The notes under the pieces: model-generated | Seen by the model: only the letters and a program-made list of their open reading frames with translations | Database searches by the model: none | Told to the model about the DNA's origin: nothing | Source of the DNA: an uncultured Lachnospiraceae bacterium | GTDB lineage: Bacteria; Bacillota; Clostridia; Lachnospirales; Lachnospiraceae | Assembly: GCA_934330725.1 (NCBI GenBank) | Contig: CAKRGM010000004.1 | Span: 1-64,000, forward strand | Direction of reading: 5' to 3' | DNA: 64,000 nucleotides | Shown here: positions 16,142 through 24,952 of the stretch, piece after piece | How positions within the stretch are numbered: the first letter of the stretch is position 1 | How the letters are laid out: the number at the start of each line of letters is the position of its first letter | Made by a program: the position numbers and the translations under genes

Positions 16142-16882
16142 ATGTTAGAGCTAAAAAATATAGTGAAAAAGTATGATAATAATACTATCTTAAATGATAT
16201 TTCGCTCAGTATTCAAAAAGGAGAGATCGTTTCCATTTTAGGACCCTCAGGAAGTGGAAAGACCACACTCCTTAATCTTATTCTTGGAATTACAAATGTA
16301 ACGCAGGGACATATAATTTATGATGAAAACGATATTACAGATATGCCAATGGAAAAGAGAGGCTTCAATATTGTTTTTCAGGATTATGCATTATTTCCTA
16401 ATTTAACAGCTTATCAGAATATAGTTTACGGATTAAGAAATAAGCCGAATGTTTCAACAAAGCAGGATGTAGATGATCTTATAGAACTGCTTGGGCTTCA
16501 TGAACATCTCGATAAAAAAATCGATCAGTTATCGGGAGGACAAAAGCAAAGAGTTGCACTGGCAAGAACAATGGTAATGAAACCTAAAATATTATTGCTT
16601 GATGAACCTTTAAGTGCACTTGATGGAGTTATTAAGGAATCTATTAAGGATAAGATTAAAGAAATTGCAAGAGGATATAAGCTTACTACTATTATTGTTA
16701 CACATGATCCCGAAGAAGCGCTTACGTTATCTGACCGGGTGCTCATAATAAATGAAGGAAAAATTGCACAGTATGCAAGTCCGTCAGAGATAATAAATAA
16801 TCCGGAAAGTTCATTTGTAAAGAAATTTATCTTAAATCAGCTGGAAATCAAAAAAGATAATATATTCAATCTGTTTTCATAA
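16142..16882 (+). CDS. phnT: ABC transporter ATPase, 2-aminoethylphosphonate uptake (PhnT-like)
   Basis: A 246-residue importer ATPase. Walker A is GPSGSGKTT (about 32-40), the Q-loop VFQDYALFP, the signature LSGGQKQRVALARTM, Walker B ILLLDEPLSALD, and the H-loop IVTHDPEEALTLSDR. It belongs to the iron/spermidine/phosphonate (PotA/FbpC) group. Membership of the aminoethylphosphonate system is inferred from the permease, binding protein, PhnW and PhnX that follow. A copy of the dispersed element occupies the gap to the permease. Confidence 0.85.
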   Translation: MLELKNIVKKYDNNTILNDISLSIQKGEIVSILGPSGSGKTTLLNLILGITNVTQGHIIYDENDITDMPMEKRGFNIVFQDYALFPNLTAYQNIVYGLRNKPNVSTKQDVDDLIELLGLHEHLDKKIDQLSGGQKQRVALARTMVMKPKILLLDEPLSALDGVIKESIKDKIKEIARGYKLTTIIVTHDPEEALTLSDRVLIINEGKIAQYASPSEIINNPESSFVKKFILNQLEIKKDNIFNLFS

Positions 16883-16891
16883 TGGAGATTA

Positions 16892-17038
16892 GTGTGAAAA
16901 ATCATGCTGATGCGATTGATTTCACACAGCTATTTGTTTCTGAGCAAAACAAATAGCTCATGATGGCAGATGAAAAATCGCCTGTGCAGATTTCTCATCG
17001 CCTCTTCGCAACAAAGTTGCTCAGAAAAGAGGATTAAC
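16892..17038 (+). repeat. dispersed hairpin/micro-ORF element, copy 3
   Basis: Full-length copy between the ATPase and permease genes, starting 10 bases after the ATPase stop and ending at the permease ATG. All three hairpins are recognisable: GTGTGAAA with TTTCACAC, AGCTATTTGTTT with AAACAAATAGCT, and GATGAAAAAT with ATTTCTCATC (one mismatch). The tail GAGGATTAAC supplies the permease ribosome site. Confidence 0.85.
16960..17037 (+). CDS. candidate micropeptide of the dispersed element (copy 3)
   Basis: This 25-residue frame begins MMADEKSPVQISHRLFATK and ends KED. Compared with copy 1 it has a synonymous GAG-to-GAA change, a few conservative replacements and a TAG-to-TAA stop change. The stop lies one base before the permease ATG, so ribosomes finishing here could restart on the permease. 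Expression is inferred only. Confidence 0.33.
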   Translation: MMADEKSPVQISHRLFATKLLRKED

Positions 17039-19708
17039 ATGAAAAAACAAAAATGTCCTGAAATCAGGACAATATTTATTGCAAGCTGTATTTTATTTGG
17101 TATATTTCTTGCAATTCCAATGATAGCCATATTGCAAAAATCATTTATTTGCAGTAATGGTTTTACATTAGATTTTTATAAAAACATTTTTACTTCAGGT
17201 AAATTTGGAACAATCATAAAAAACAGTGTATTCACAGCGTTATTCAGTGCTGTTATAACGACTGTGCTTGCATTTATTTTGACATACAGCATACATTTTA
17301 CAAACATTAATAAAGGACTTAAAAAAGTTATAAAAGTAATAGCAGTGCTTCCAATGCTTCTGCCTACGATAACATATGGATTTGCCATTATATATTCATT
17401 TGGTAAACAGGGCCTTTTAACACATTTATTTGGCAGACAGTTATTTGATATATATGGTGTGAACGGACTCGTAATGGGGTATGTAATATATACACTTCCA
17501 ATATCATTTATACTTATTAATAATACAATGTCATATATTGATAAAAGATTTGTTATTGTATCCAGAGTGATGGGTGACAGTACAATGAGAACATTTTTTC
17601 AGACTGTTTTAAGACCATTATCTGGAACTATTGCAGCATCAATAATACAGAGCTTCTTTTTAAGTATAACTGATTTTGGTATTCCGGCATCTGTTGGCGG
17701 AAGAGTTGATGTAATTGCAGGACTCTTATACAACGAAATGCTTGGAAGTGTGCCTGATTTTAATAATGGTGCAGTTGTGGCAATAGTCATGCTTTTACCA
17801 TCAATAATCAGTGTTGCGGTGCTGGCGTATCTTAAAAGATACAATATCCGTTACAACAAGGTATCTGAAATAGAGATTAAAAAATCAAACGTAAGAGATG
17901 CAGGATATGGTGTCGTTTCATTATTTATCATTACATGTATAGTCGCCATATTTGCAGTAATAATAGTTGTTCCATTCATTGATGAATGGCCATACAGGGT
18001 AAGCTTTACATTTAAGCATGTTGCTTCGGTCATGAGTGATAAAGCTCTAACAGGTGTTGTGAAAAATTCACTTGTAACATCAGTAATTACAGCTTTTTGT
18101 GGGACTTTGCTGGTGTATGGTGCAGCATTGGTAACTGCAAGAAGCAAAATCTCAGGAAAATGTAAAAATGTGATTGAAAGCATAGCGATGGTCACGAATA
18201 CAATTCCCGGCATGGTTCTTGGTATAGCATTTATGCTTACATTTACAGGAACAAGTTTACAAAATACAATTGCGATAATTATTTTTTGTAATATGATTCA
18301 TTTTTTCTCTACACCATATTTAATGATGAAAAGTTCACTCGAGAAATTGAATTCTTCATGGGAAACTACGGCAAGACTTATGGGTGACTCATGGATAAAA
18401 ACAGTGGTAAGAATAATAACACCAAATGTCAGATCAACATTGTTTGAAGTGTTCAGTTATTATTTTGTAAATGCAATGGTAACAGTAAGTGCGGTTATAT
18501 TTATAACAGGAACAAAGACAATGGTTATAACGACAAAAATAAAAGAACTTCAGCACTTTGCAAAATTCAATGAGATATTTGTTTTGTCGTTAATGATTCT
18601 GCTTATCAATATAGTTTTTAAATTTGTATTAGGTTTACTTGGCAATATTGGAAATGTAAAAGTAAAGCAGCCAAAGGCTGTGAAAAATAAGGAGAAAATT
18701 ATGAGAAAAGGATTTATTAAGGTTGTGTCGGGATTTTTTGCGGCATTTTTAATTGGCGGAGCGGTACTTGCAGGCTGTACAAATACAAAGGGGTCAGGAA
18801 GTTCAAAGTCATCACAGGTTGTATTTTATTCCAATGCAGATGATGAAGCTATTGACTGTATGAAAAAGACGCTTGATGAAAATGGTTATGAAGGCAAGTA
18901 TGTGATACAGAGTTTTGGTACAAGTGAGCTTGGAGGAAAATTATTGGCAGAAGGACAAAACACTGAGGCTGATATGGTGACAATGAGTTCATTTTACCTT
19001 GAAAGTTCAGAAAATTCACATCATATGTACAAAGATCTTACATTTGATACAAATGCAATAGATGAATATCCATCATATTACACACCTATCACATCACAGG
19101 AAGGTGCAATCATTGTAAATACAGAAATGATGAAAGAAAATAATCTTAAAATGCCGGAATCATTGAAGGATCTGGCAGACCCACAGTACAAAGGGCTGCT
19201 TTCTGTTACTGATATCCAGGGGTCATCTACAGCATGGCTTATGATACAGGGACTTATAAGTGAATATGGTGAAGATGGTGCAAAAGAGGTACTTAAAGGC
19301 ATATATGAAAATGCAGGAGATCATCTTGAAAGTTCAGGTTCAGGACCTATAAAAAAGGTTCGTGCAGGTGAAGTGGCAGTTGGATTTGGATTAAGACATC
19401 AGGCAGTTGCTGATAAAGCAGAGGGAATGCCAATTGATTTTGTGGATCCAAAGGAAGGTAATTTTTCATTAACAGAATCTGTTGCTGTAATTGATAAAGG
19501 TGACAACACAAACCCGCTTGCAATGGAAATGGCAGAATGCATTATAAAGAAGGGCAGAAAGGAACTTATAAAATATTATCCTAATCCAATATATAAGGAT
19601 GAACAGGCAGATCCGGTCAATCAGTCAAAGTATCCTAAGAAGTTCAGTGAAAAGTTAACAGTTGATCTTCTTGAGAAACATAAAAACCTTTCAGAAAGCT
19701 GCAAATAA
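17039..19708 (+). CDS. double ABC permease fused in frame to its phosphonate-binding lipoprotein
   Basis: One uninterrupted frame of 889 codons. Residues 1-554 are a duplicated ABC permease of the PhnU/FbpB kind with about twelve membrane segments and two cytoplasmic EAA-like loops (SRVMGDSTMRTFFQTVLRP and ARLMGDSWIKTVVRIITP). The remainder is a complete binding lipoprotein starting at Met 555, with its own signal peptide, lipobox LAGC and ribosome site. The junction reads GTGAAAAATAAGGAG; one more A would create a TAA stop exactly there. It may be a real fusion, a recent slip or a sequencing error. The start ATG is set by the tail of repeat copy 3. Confidence 0.8.
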   Translation: MKKQKCPEIRTIFIASCILFGIFLAIPMIAILQKSFICSNGFTLDFYKNIFTSGKFGTIIKNSVFTALFSAVITTVLAFILTYSIHFTNINKGLKKVIKVIAVLPMLLPTITYGFAIIYSFGKQGLLTHLFGRQLFDIYGVNGLVMGYVIYTLPISFILINNTMSYIDKRFVIVSRVMGDSTMRTFFQTVLRPLSGTIAASIIQSFFLSITDFGIPASVGGRVDVIAGLLYNEMLGSVPDFNNGAVVAIVMLLPSIISVAVLAYLKRYNIRYNKVSEIEIKKSNVRDAGYGVVSLFIITCIVAIFAVIIVVPFIDEWPYRVSFTFKHVASVMSDKALTGVVKNSLVTSVITAFCGTLLVYGAALVTARSKISGKCKNVIESIAMVTNTIPGMVLGIAFMLTFTGTSLQNTIAIIIFCNMIHFFSTPYLMMKSSLEKLNSSWETTARLMGDSWIKTVVRIITPNVRSTLFEVFSYYFVNAMVTVSAVIFITGTKTMVITTKIKELQHFAKFNEIFVLSLMILLINIVFKFVLGLLGNIGNVKVKQPKAVKNKEKIMRKGFIKVVSGFFAAFLIGGAVLAGCTNTKGSGSSKSSQVVFYSNADDEAIDCMKKTLDENGYEGKYVIQSFGTSELGGKLLAEGQNTEADMVTMSSFYLESSENSHHMYKDLTFDTNAIDEYPSYYTPITSQEGAIIVNTEMMKENNLKMPESLKDLADPQYKGLLSVTDIQGSSTAWLMIQGLISEYGEDGAKEVLKGIYENAGDHLESSGSGPIKKVRAGEVAVGFGLRHQAVADKAEGMPIDFVDPKEGNFSLTESVAVIDKGDNTNPLAMEMAECIIKKGRKELIKYYPNPIYKDEQADPVNQSKYPKKFSEKLTVDLLEKHKNLSESCK
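18701..19708 (+). CDS. phnS: 2-aminoethylphosphonate-binding lipoprotein (internal start)
   Basis: Same frame as the preceding permease but with every mark of an independent gene: TAAGGAG 7 bases before ATG, a basic N terminus (MRKGFIKVV), a hydrophobic core and lipobox LAGC with the cysteine at about residue 25. The mature part is a periplasmic-binding fold of the iron/phosphonate group (VVFYSNADDEAIDCM, TADMVTMSS-like segment, GIYENAG, VAVGFGLRHQAV). It would deliver aminoethylphosphonate to the permease. PhnW and PhnX downstream support the substrate assignment. Confidence 0.8.
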   Translation: MRKGFIKVVSGFFAAFLIGGAVLAGCTNTKGSGSSKSSQVVFYSNADDEAIDCMKKTLDENGYEGKYVIQSFGTSELGGKLLAEGQNTEADMVTMSSFYLESSENSHHMYKDLTFDTNAIDEYPSYYTPITSQEGAIIVNTEMMKENNLKMPESLKDLADPQYKGLLSVTDIQGSSTAWLMIQGLISEYGEDGAKEVLKGIYENAGDHLESSGSGPIKKVRAGEVAVGFGLRHQAVADKAEGMPIDFVDPKEGNFSLTESVAVIDKGDNTNPLAMEMAECIIKKGRKELIKYYPNPIYKDEQADPVNQSKYPKKFSEKLTVDLLEKHKNLSESCK

Positions 19709-19782
19709 AGAATATTTTATTATCATAATCAAATAGGTGCATGACAAATTTACCTTTTGATAATATTTTACAATAGGCAATT

Positions 19783-19973
19783 GCGAAACTCATTGTTTTT
19801 CAGGTTGTGCAGTGCAAAATTAACAATTCAGCGCAGGCACGCTTTCGCTGCTTATTGCAGGCAGCGGTACGTAAGGCGGTAAAATACACCGCCTAAGTAC
19901 CGGCCGCACTAAAGCGCCCTGCTTATGAATTTGTTAATTTTGCATATATGCAGCTGAAATTTATAAGTTTCGC
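19783..19973. mobile_element. MITE-like 191-bp palindromic element A
   Basis: Terminal arms GCGAAACT/AGTTTCGC, inner arms TGCAAAATTAACAA (19813-19826) and TTGTTAATTTTGCA (19931-19944), and a central GGCGGT-AAAATAC-ACCGCC stem (19875-19893) within GGTAC/GTACC. Together they make a long imperfect cruciform without coding capacity. Related pieces occur at 2850, 4778 and 47842. It sits between the binding-protein gene and phnW. Confidence 0.7.
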
Positions 19974-20019
19974 AGTTACTTAATATCATACATAATCAAA
20001 TTAATGGAGGAACAAAATT

Positions 20020-21120
20020 ATGAATACATACAAATTATTAACACCGGGACCACTTACAACTACAGATACAGTAAAGCGTGAAATGCTTGTTGACCGCTGT
20101 ACATGGGATGATGATTATAAAAGTGTTACACAGAAAATAAGAAAAGAATTACTTGAGCTTGCACATGTAAATGAGGATGAATATACTGTAGTTCTTATGC
20201 AGGGAAGCGGTACATTTGGTGTTGAGTCAGTTGTTACAAGTTCAGTAGGAAAGAATGATAAGATTCTTGTATGTGAAAATGGGGCATATGGCGCAAGAAT
20301 GGCCCAGATTGCAAAGCAGGCAGGTAAAAATGTAGTAGTATATCATCAGGAATATAATAAAATACCTGATGCAAAGGTAGTAGAAGAATATCTTAAAAAT
20401 GATCCTGATATAACACATGTCGGCATAATACACAGTGAAACAACCTCAGGTATTTTAAATGATATAGAAGCTGTCGGAAAAGTGGTAAAGCAGGCCGGAA
20501 AAACTTATATTGTTGATGGAATGTCATCATTTGGCGGCGTTGACATTGATGTACCGGGGATTGGAATTGACTTTATGGTAAGTAGCGCAAACAAGTGTAT
20601 ACAGGGAGTTCCGGGATTTACCTTTATCATATGCAAAAAAGATGCATTGATGAAATGCAAAGGAAACTGTGCGAGTCTTTCACTTGATTTATATGACCAG
20701 TGGGAAACAATGGACAAGGATGGAAAATGGAGATTTACATCACCAACTCATGTAGTTCTTGCATTCGCAAAGGCTATTGAGGAATTGAAAGAAGAAGGTG
20801 GAATAAAGGCAAGAAATGAAAGATATTGCAGAAATAATAAGATTCTTATAGATAGAATGCATAAAATGGGAATAAATACATACATTGATGGAACACATCA
20901 GGGACCAATAATAACAACATTTTTCACACCTGACAGTAAAAAGTATTGTTTTGAGGATATGTATAAATATATTAAAGACAGAGGATATGCTATATATCCG
21001 GGCAAAGTAACTGATGCACAGACATTTAGAATTGGAAGCATCGGGGAAATATATCCTGAAGATATGGAAAAAGTGTGTGATATTATTGAAGAATATTTAA
21101 AGAAATACTGTGCTGATTAA
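20020..21120 (+). CDS. phnW: 2-aminoethylphosphonate-pyruvate transaminase
   Basis: A 366-residue class V aminotransferase that moves the amino group of 2-aminoethylphosphonate to pyruvate, giving phosphonoacetaldehyde and alanine. LLTPGPLTTTDTVKREML is the characteristic N terminus. The PLP lysine lies in SSANKCIQGVPG, and the cofactor aspartate in IVDGMSSFGG. The length is normal for PhnW. GGAGG precedes the ATG. PhnX follows within 100 bases, giving the two-step PhnW-PhnX pathway. Confidence 0.95.
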   Translation: MNTYKLLTPGPLTTTDTVKREMLVDRCTWDDDYKSVTQKIRKELLELAHVNEDEYTVVLMQGSGTFGVESVVTSSVGKNDKILVCENGAYGARMAQIAKQAGKNVVVYHQEYNKIPDAKVVEEYLKNDPDITHVGIIHSETTSGILNDIEAVGKVVKQAGKTYIVDGMSSFGGVDIDVPGIGIDFMVSSANKCIQGVPGFTFIICKKDALMKCKGNCASLSLDLYDQWETMDKDGKWRFTSPTHVVLAFAKAIEELKEEGGIKARNERYCRNNKILIDRMHKMGINTYIDGTHQGPIITTFFTPDSKKYCFEDMYKYIKDRGYAIYPGKVTDAQTFRIGSIGEIYPEDMEKVCDIIEEYLKKYCAD

Positions 21121-21216
21121 AATTGTGGAATTTACAATTTTAGGTAATGACGTTCAAAATTTAATGTTTAATAAATACTAAAAAATCATAGATAGATAAA
21201 GGAAGGAAAAATAATT

Positions 21217-21996
21217 ATGAATAATATTGAAGCTGTAATTTTCGACTGGGCAGGAACAACTGTAGATTATGGATGCTTTGCGCCGGTGCAGGCATTTATT
21301 AATGCATTTAAAAAGTTTGGAATAACACCAACTGTAGAAGAAGTAAGAAAACCTATGGGAATGTTAAAAAGAGATCATATAAAAACAATGATGAATATGG
21401 ATAGAATTCACAATGAATGGTTAAAAATAAACAAAACAGATTTTACAGAAAGTGATATCGACAAAGTCTATAAAGAAAGCGAAAAAGAAATCATGAATAT
21501 ACTGCATGATTTTGCACAGCCAAAGCCATTTGTTGTAGAAACAGTAGAGAAACTGCGTGAAATGGGAATAAAAATCGGTTCTACAACCGGATACACAGAT
21601 GAAATGATGAAAATAGTTACAGAGGATGCCAAAAAGGCAGGATACGAGCCGGATTGCTGGTTTTCTCCAAATTCAGTAAATAACATTGGAAGACCATATC
21701 CATATATGATATTTAAAAATATGGAAAAATTAAAAGTATCATCAGTGAGAAATGTAATTAAAGTTGGTGACACAGTATCTGATATAAAAGAGGGTGTGGC
21801 AGCAGGAACAATTACAGTAGGGGTAATACAGGGAAGTTCAGTTATGGCATTAAGTGAGTCAGAGTATGAAGCACTTTCTGATAAAGAAAAAAATGAACTT
21901 AATAAGAAAGTACGTGAGACATTTAAGAATGCAGGCGCGGATTATGTCATAAATGATATGTCCGAATTAATAAAGCTTATAGAGTTTTTAAATTAA
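21217..21996 (+). CDS. phnX: phosphonoacetaldehyde hydrolase (phosphonatase)
   Basis: A 259-residue HAD enzyme that splits the C-P bond of phosphonoacetaldehyde into acetaldehyde and phosphate. The nucleophile loop is FDWAGTTVDYG, characteristic of phosphonatase. The cap lysine that forms the Schiff base is in MGMLKRDHI (about K52), and motif III/IV in VIKVGDTVSDIKEG. With PhnW it lets the cell use aminoethylphosphonate as phosphorus, nitrogen and possibly carbon source. AAGGAAGG lies upstream of the ATG. Confidence 0.95.
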   Translation: MNNIEAVIFDWAGTTVDYGCFAPVQAFINAFKKFGITPTVEEVRKPMGMLKRDHIKTMMNMDRIHNEWLKINKTDFTESDIDKVYKESEKEIMNILHDFAQPKPFVVETVEKLREMGIKIGSTTGYTDEMMKIVTEDAKKAGYEPDCWFSPNSVNNIGRPYPYMIFKNMEKLKVSSVRNVIKVGDTVSDIKEGVAAGTITVGVIQGSSVMALSESEYEALSDKEKNELNKKVRETFKNAGADYVINDMSELIKLIEFLN

Positions 21997-22104
21997 ATTG
22001 TTTGTGTTACAATAAAAACATGATAAGTTATACATAATTATGTTTGGATGTTGGAGTCAGAACCATAATATGATATAAAACGTAAGAATGGAGATTACAA
22101 AATC

Positions 22105-22689
22105 ATGTTTGAAAAAAATAAAACGCAAAACGCAGAAAAAACACTTGCGGTATTTTTCCCGGGTATTGGTTATCATGTAGATAAGCCGCTTTTATATTAT
22201 TCGCGAAAGCTGGCAAAAGAACTTGGGTTTGAATGTATAAATATATCATATGGTGATATGCCGGAGAATGTTAAAGGTAATAGTAAAAAGAAACAGGAGG
22301 CATTTATAACAGCAAAGAAGTCAGTATGTAAAATACTTGATAGTGTGGATTTTTCAAAATATGAAAGAATCATATTTATATCAAAGAGTCTTGGTAGCAT
22401 ATTGGCAGCTGATTACGATAATACAGTAATAAAAATAAATGCTGAACATGTAATATTTACACCTGTTCAGGAAACCATCAGGTACGATGTAACAAAAGGA
22501 ATAGTATTTCACGGCACAGCTGACGACTGGATAAATACAAATGATCTTATAGCCAGCTGCGAAAAAAACAGACTTGAGCTTTACCTCGTAGATAATGCAG
22601 ACCATTCCCTGGAAACACATGATACGCTTCTTAATATAAAAAACCTCGCAGACATAATGAAAAAACTTAAGGAGTATTTTAAGCAGTAA
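22105..22689 (+). CDS. small alpha/beta-hydrolase fold protein
   Basis: A 194-residue protein with an alpha/beta-hydrolase pattern: LAVFFPGIGYH after strand 3, a nucleophile elbow SKSLGS (instead of the usual G-x-S-x-G, but with the serine in place) and a terminal NADHSLE that would give the catalytic histidine. An aspartate in HGTADDW may complete the triad. The substrate is unknown. It follows phnX by about 110 bases but has its own ribosome site and need not belong to the pathway. Confidence 0.65.
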   Translation: MFEKNKTQNAEKTLAVFFPGIGYHVDKPLLYYSRKLAKELGFECINISYGDMPENVKGNSKKKQEAFITAKKSVCKILDSVDFSKYERIIFISKSLGSILAADYDNTVIKINAEHVIFTPVQETIRYDVTKGIVFHGTADDWINTNDLIASCEKNRLELYLVDNADHSLETHDTLLNIKNLADIMKKLKEYFKQ

Positions 22690-22695
22690 AGCAGG

Positions 22696-22814
22696 ATATA
22701 TAAAAATAAGCTGGAGATGTGACTTTCAAAAAGGGAGCAGAAGAGCAGAATATATAAAAATAAGCTGGAAGTGCGACTTTCAAAATGGAGCACTGACAGC
22801 TTATTTTTATATAT
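22696..22814. repeat. duplicated 54-bp unit ending in an 18-bp perfect inverted repeat
   Basis: ATATATAAAAATAAGCTG occurs at 22696 and 22750 in tandem units of 54 bases. An exact reverse complement, CAGCTTATTTTTATATAT, is at 22797-22814. The second copy and this arm enclose a 29-base loop holding a smaller AGTGC/GCACT stem. It lies just after the hydrolase gene and may function as a terminator. Confidence 0.75.
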
Positions 22815-22984
22815 CTCAACAACATTTTTGAATTGAACAAAATAAGCGTTAGTGATATTATATCCTTAAGAAGCCATACACAGACGGACTTACATAAGAT
22901 ATATAAGCATGAATTATATTTATTGATTACAGACGCAGAAAATATATATGGTCCATGCACAATATGGGGGAAATGGGTATCACA

Positions 22985-24925
22985 ATGAATATACAAATTC
23001 AAATCTGCTCTTTAGTTATAATGATGTTTTTACTTTATTTTCTAAAGAGACATAAAGTGTTGGGGTTAAGCTCAGAAAAGCTTTTTTACGAAATTTTAAT
23101 AGTAAGTATAACAAGTGTATGCCTTGATATAATTTCTGTGGTAGCTATAAATTATATGTATTATATTCCACACTGGTTACTTGAGTTAATATGTAAGCTG
23201 TATATAATATCTGCATTCTGGCTGGGACTTTTAAGCTTTGCATATGCGAGTACCGACATATATTTTTACCAGAAAGGCGGAAGGGCATTTAAGGGATATT
23301 GCTTAGCTGCTGTAATTGGAACAGTATTAATCTCAGTGGTTCCGATTTATTATTATCATAATGATTATATTGTTTATACATATGGACCAAGTACAATAGC
23401 TGCATATACTTTTACATTTGTTTTATTAATTGTGACATTTATTACAGTACACAGACATAAGAGACTGATTAATCAGAGGCGTCTTCAGGCTGTAAAAATG
23501 TGGATTGTTGTATGGATAGTATCACTGGCAATACAATTTATATTTAAGTCAATCCTGCTTATAGGTTTTGCATCTGCAATAAATATGATGATACTGTTTT
23601 TTGAACTTGAGAATCCGGAAGCAAACATTGATAAAGAGACAGGAGTTTTTAATTCTCATGCGATGCTTGAATATATGAAGCAGGAGTACAGAAAGGAAAG
23701 TACTTTTTCTGCTGTTTTTATTACATTTGATCTGTATCAGAATACAAGTGCTGCTATAGAACGCCTTAACACAGCTATAAAGGAAATTGTGACTTATTTT
23801 GAAGGATGGAATAATATTAAAGTATTTAAAAATGTAGAAAGAGAACTTATAATAATTGCTGATAGCGATAGTATTATATCTGAAGTACATGATGCAATTC
23901 AGGATCGTTTTAATCGTGAATGGGAAAGCAGACGCAGGAATAATAAACCGATATATTTAAATACGTATTATATTATTATTAACGACAGTACATTATTAAA
24001 CGATGCTGAAGAGGTGTTTAATACTTTCAGGTATTTTAAGGTTAACAGAGATAATAATACACAGGTCCGGGAGTTTTATATTACGAAGGATGTTGTTGAA
24101 CATAAGCGCCAGCAGGACAAGATTAAGACATTTATTACTTCTGCAATTAAAGATGACAGAGTTGAAATATTTTTGCAGCCAATTTATAATGTGAAGGAAA
24201 AAAGGTTTACAACTGCTGAGGCATTGATTCGTATAAGAAATACAGATGGAAGTATAGTAAGACCGGATCTGTTTATTCCTATTGCGGAAAGCTCAGGGCT
24301 TATCATACAGCTTGGAGAGATTGTATTTAAAAAAGTATGCAGGATGATAAAGGAATATGATATAAAGAAGCTGGGGCTTGATTATATTGAAGTTAATCTT
24401 TCTGTAAGGCAGTGTGAAAAAAATGATTTTGCAGCTAATTATATTGATATTATGAATATCTATGGAATCGACCCGGATCTTATTAATCTTGAAATAACGG
24501 AGACAGCATCAATTCACACCAGTGCTACAAGGAATATTATTGTAAAAAATATGGAAAAGCTTATAAAATGTGGAGTAAAATTTGCTCTTGATGATTTTGG
24601 AAATGGAGAGTCGAATCTTAATTATATTGTAGATATGCCGGTATCAATTGTAAAGTTTGACAAAGACATGAGTAATGCATATTTTCAGAATAAAAAAGCA
24701 AAATTTGTTATGGATGCTGCGATGCATATGATTCATGATATGAAACTTGAAATAGTAGCTGAAGGAATTGAGACCAGAGAGCAGATGGAAAAAATAGCCG
24801 AAATTGGCATAGAATATATTCAGGGTTATTATTTTTCAAAACCTCTGCCAAAGGATGAATTTATTCAGTATATAAAAACACATAACGGATTACAGGACGA
24901 TATAGTGCGGAAGCTGCGGTTGTAA
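22985..24925 (+). CDS. membrane-bound c-di-GMP phosphodiesterase (degenerate GGDEF plus EAL)
   Basis: A 646-residue protein. About seven membrane segments fill residues 1-210, then comes a GGDEF-like domain (about 215-380) that lacks the GG(D/E)EF motif and is probably regulatory. A full EAL domain runs to about 640. The EAL catalytic set is present: EALIR, VNLSVRQ, LEITE, ALDDFGNGESN, VKFDK, AEGIET and QGYYFSKP. Hydrolysis of cyclic di-GMP is therefore likely. The start with GGGGGAAATGG upstream is preferred to one ten codons earlier. Confidence 0.85.
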   Translation: MNIQIQICSLVIMMFLLYFLKRHKVLGLSSEKLFYEILIVSITSVCLDIISVVAINYMYYIPHWLLELICKLYIISAFWLGLLSFAYASTDIYFYQKGGRAFKGYCLAAVIGTVLISVVPIYYYHNDYIVYTYGPSTIAAYTFTFVLLIVTFITVHRHKRLINQRRLQAVKMWIVVWIVSLAIQFIFKSILLIGFASAINMMILFFELENPEANIDKETGVFNSHAMLEYMKQEYRKESTFSAVFITFDLYQNTSAAIERLNTAIKEIVTYFEGWNNIKVFKNVERELIIIADSDSIISEVHDAIQDRFNREWESRRRNNKPIYLNTYYIIINDSTLLNDAEEVFNTFRYFKVNRDNNTQVREFYITKDVVEHKRQQDKIKTFITSAIKDDRVEIFLQPIYNVKEKRFTTAEALIRIRNTDGSIVRPDLFIPIAESSGLIIQLGEIVFKKVCRMIKEYDIKKLGLDYIEVNLSVRQCEKNDFAANYIDIMNIYGIDPDLINLEITETASIHTSATRNIIVKNMEKLIKCGVKFALDDFGNGESNLNYIVDMPVSIVKFDKDMSNAYFQNKKAKFVMDAAMHMIHDMKLEIVAEGIETREQMEKIAEIGIEYIQGYYFSKPLPKDEFIQYIKTHNGLQDDIVRKLRL

Positions 24926-24952
24926 AGAGGAAGTAACGAATGGAGGAAATTA

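Noticed and set aside
16894..16956. A 20-codon frame (MKNHADAIDFTQLFVSEQNK) in the first half of repeat copy 3, starting at GTG after GGAG
   Set aside because: It is open only in this copy. Copy 1 has a one-base insertion and copy 2 a stop directly after GTG, while the hairpin itself is conserved. It is best explained as a hairpin rather than a gene.
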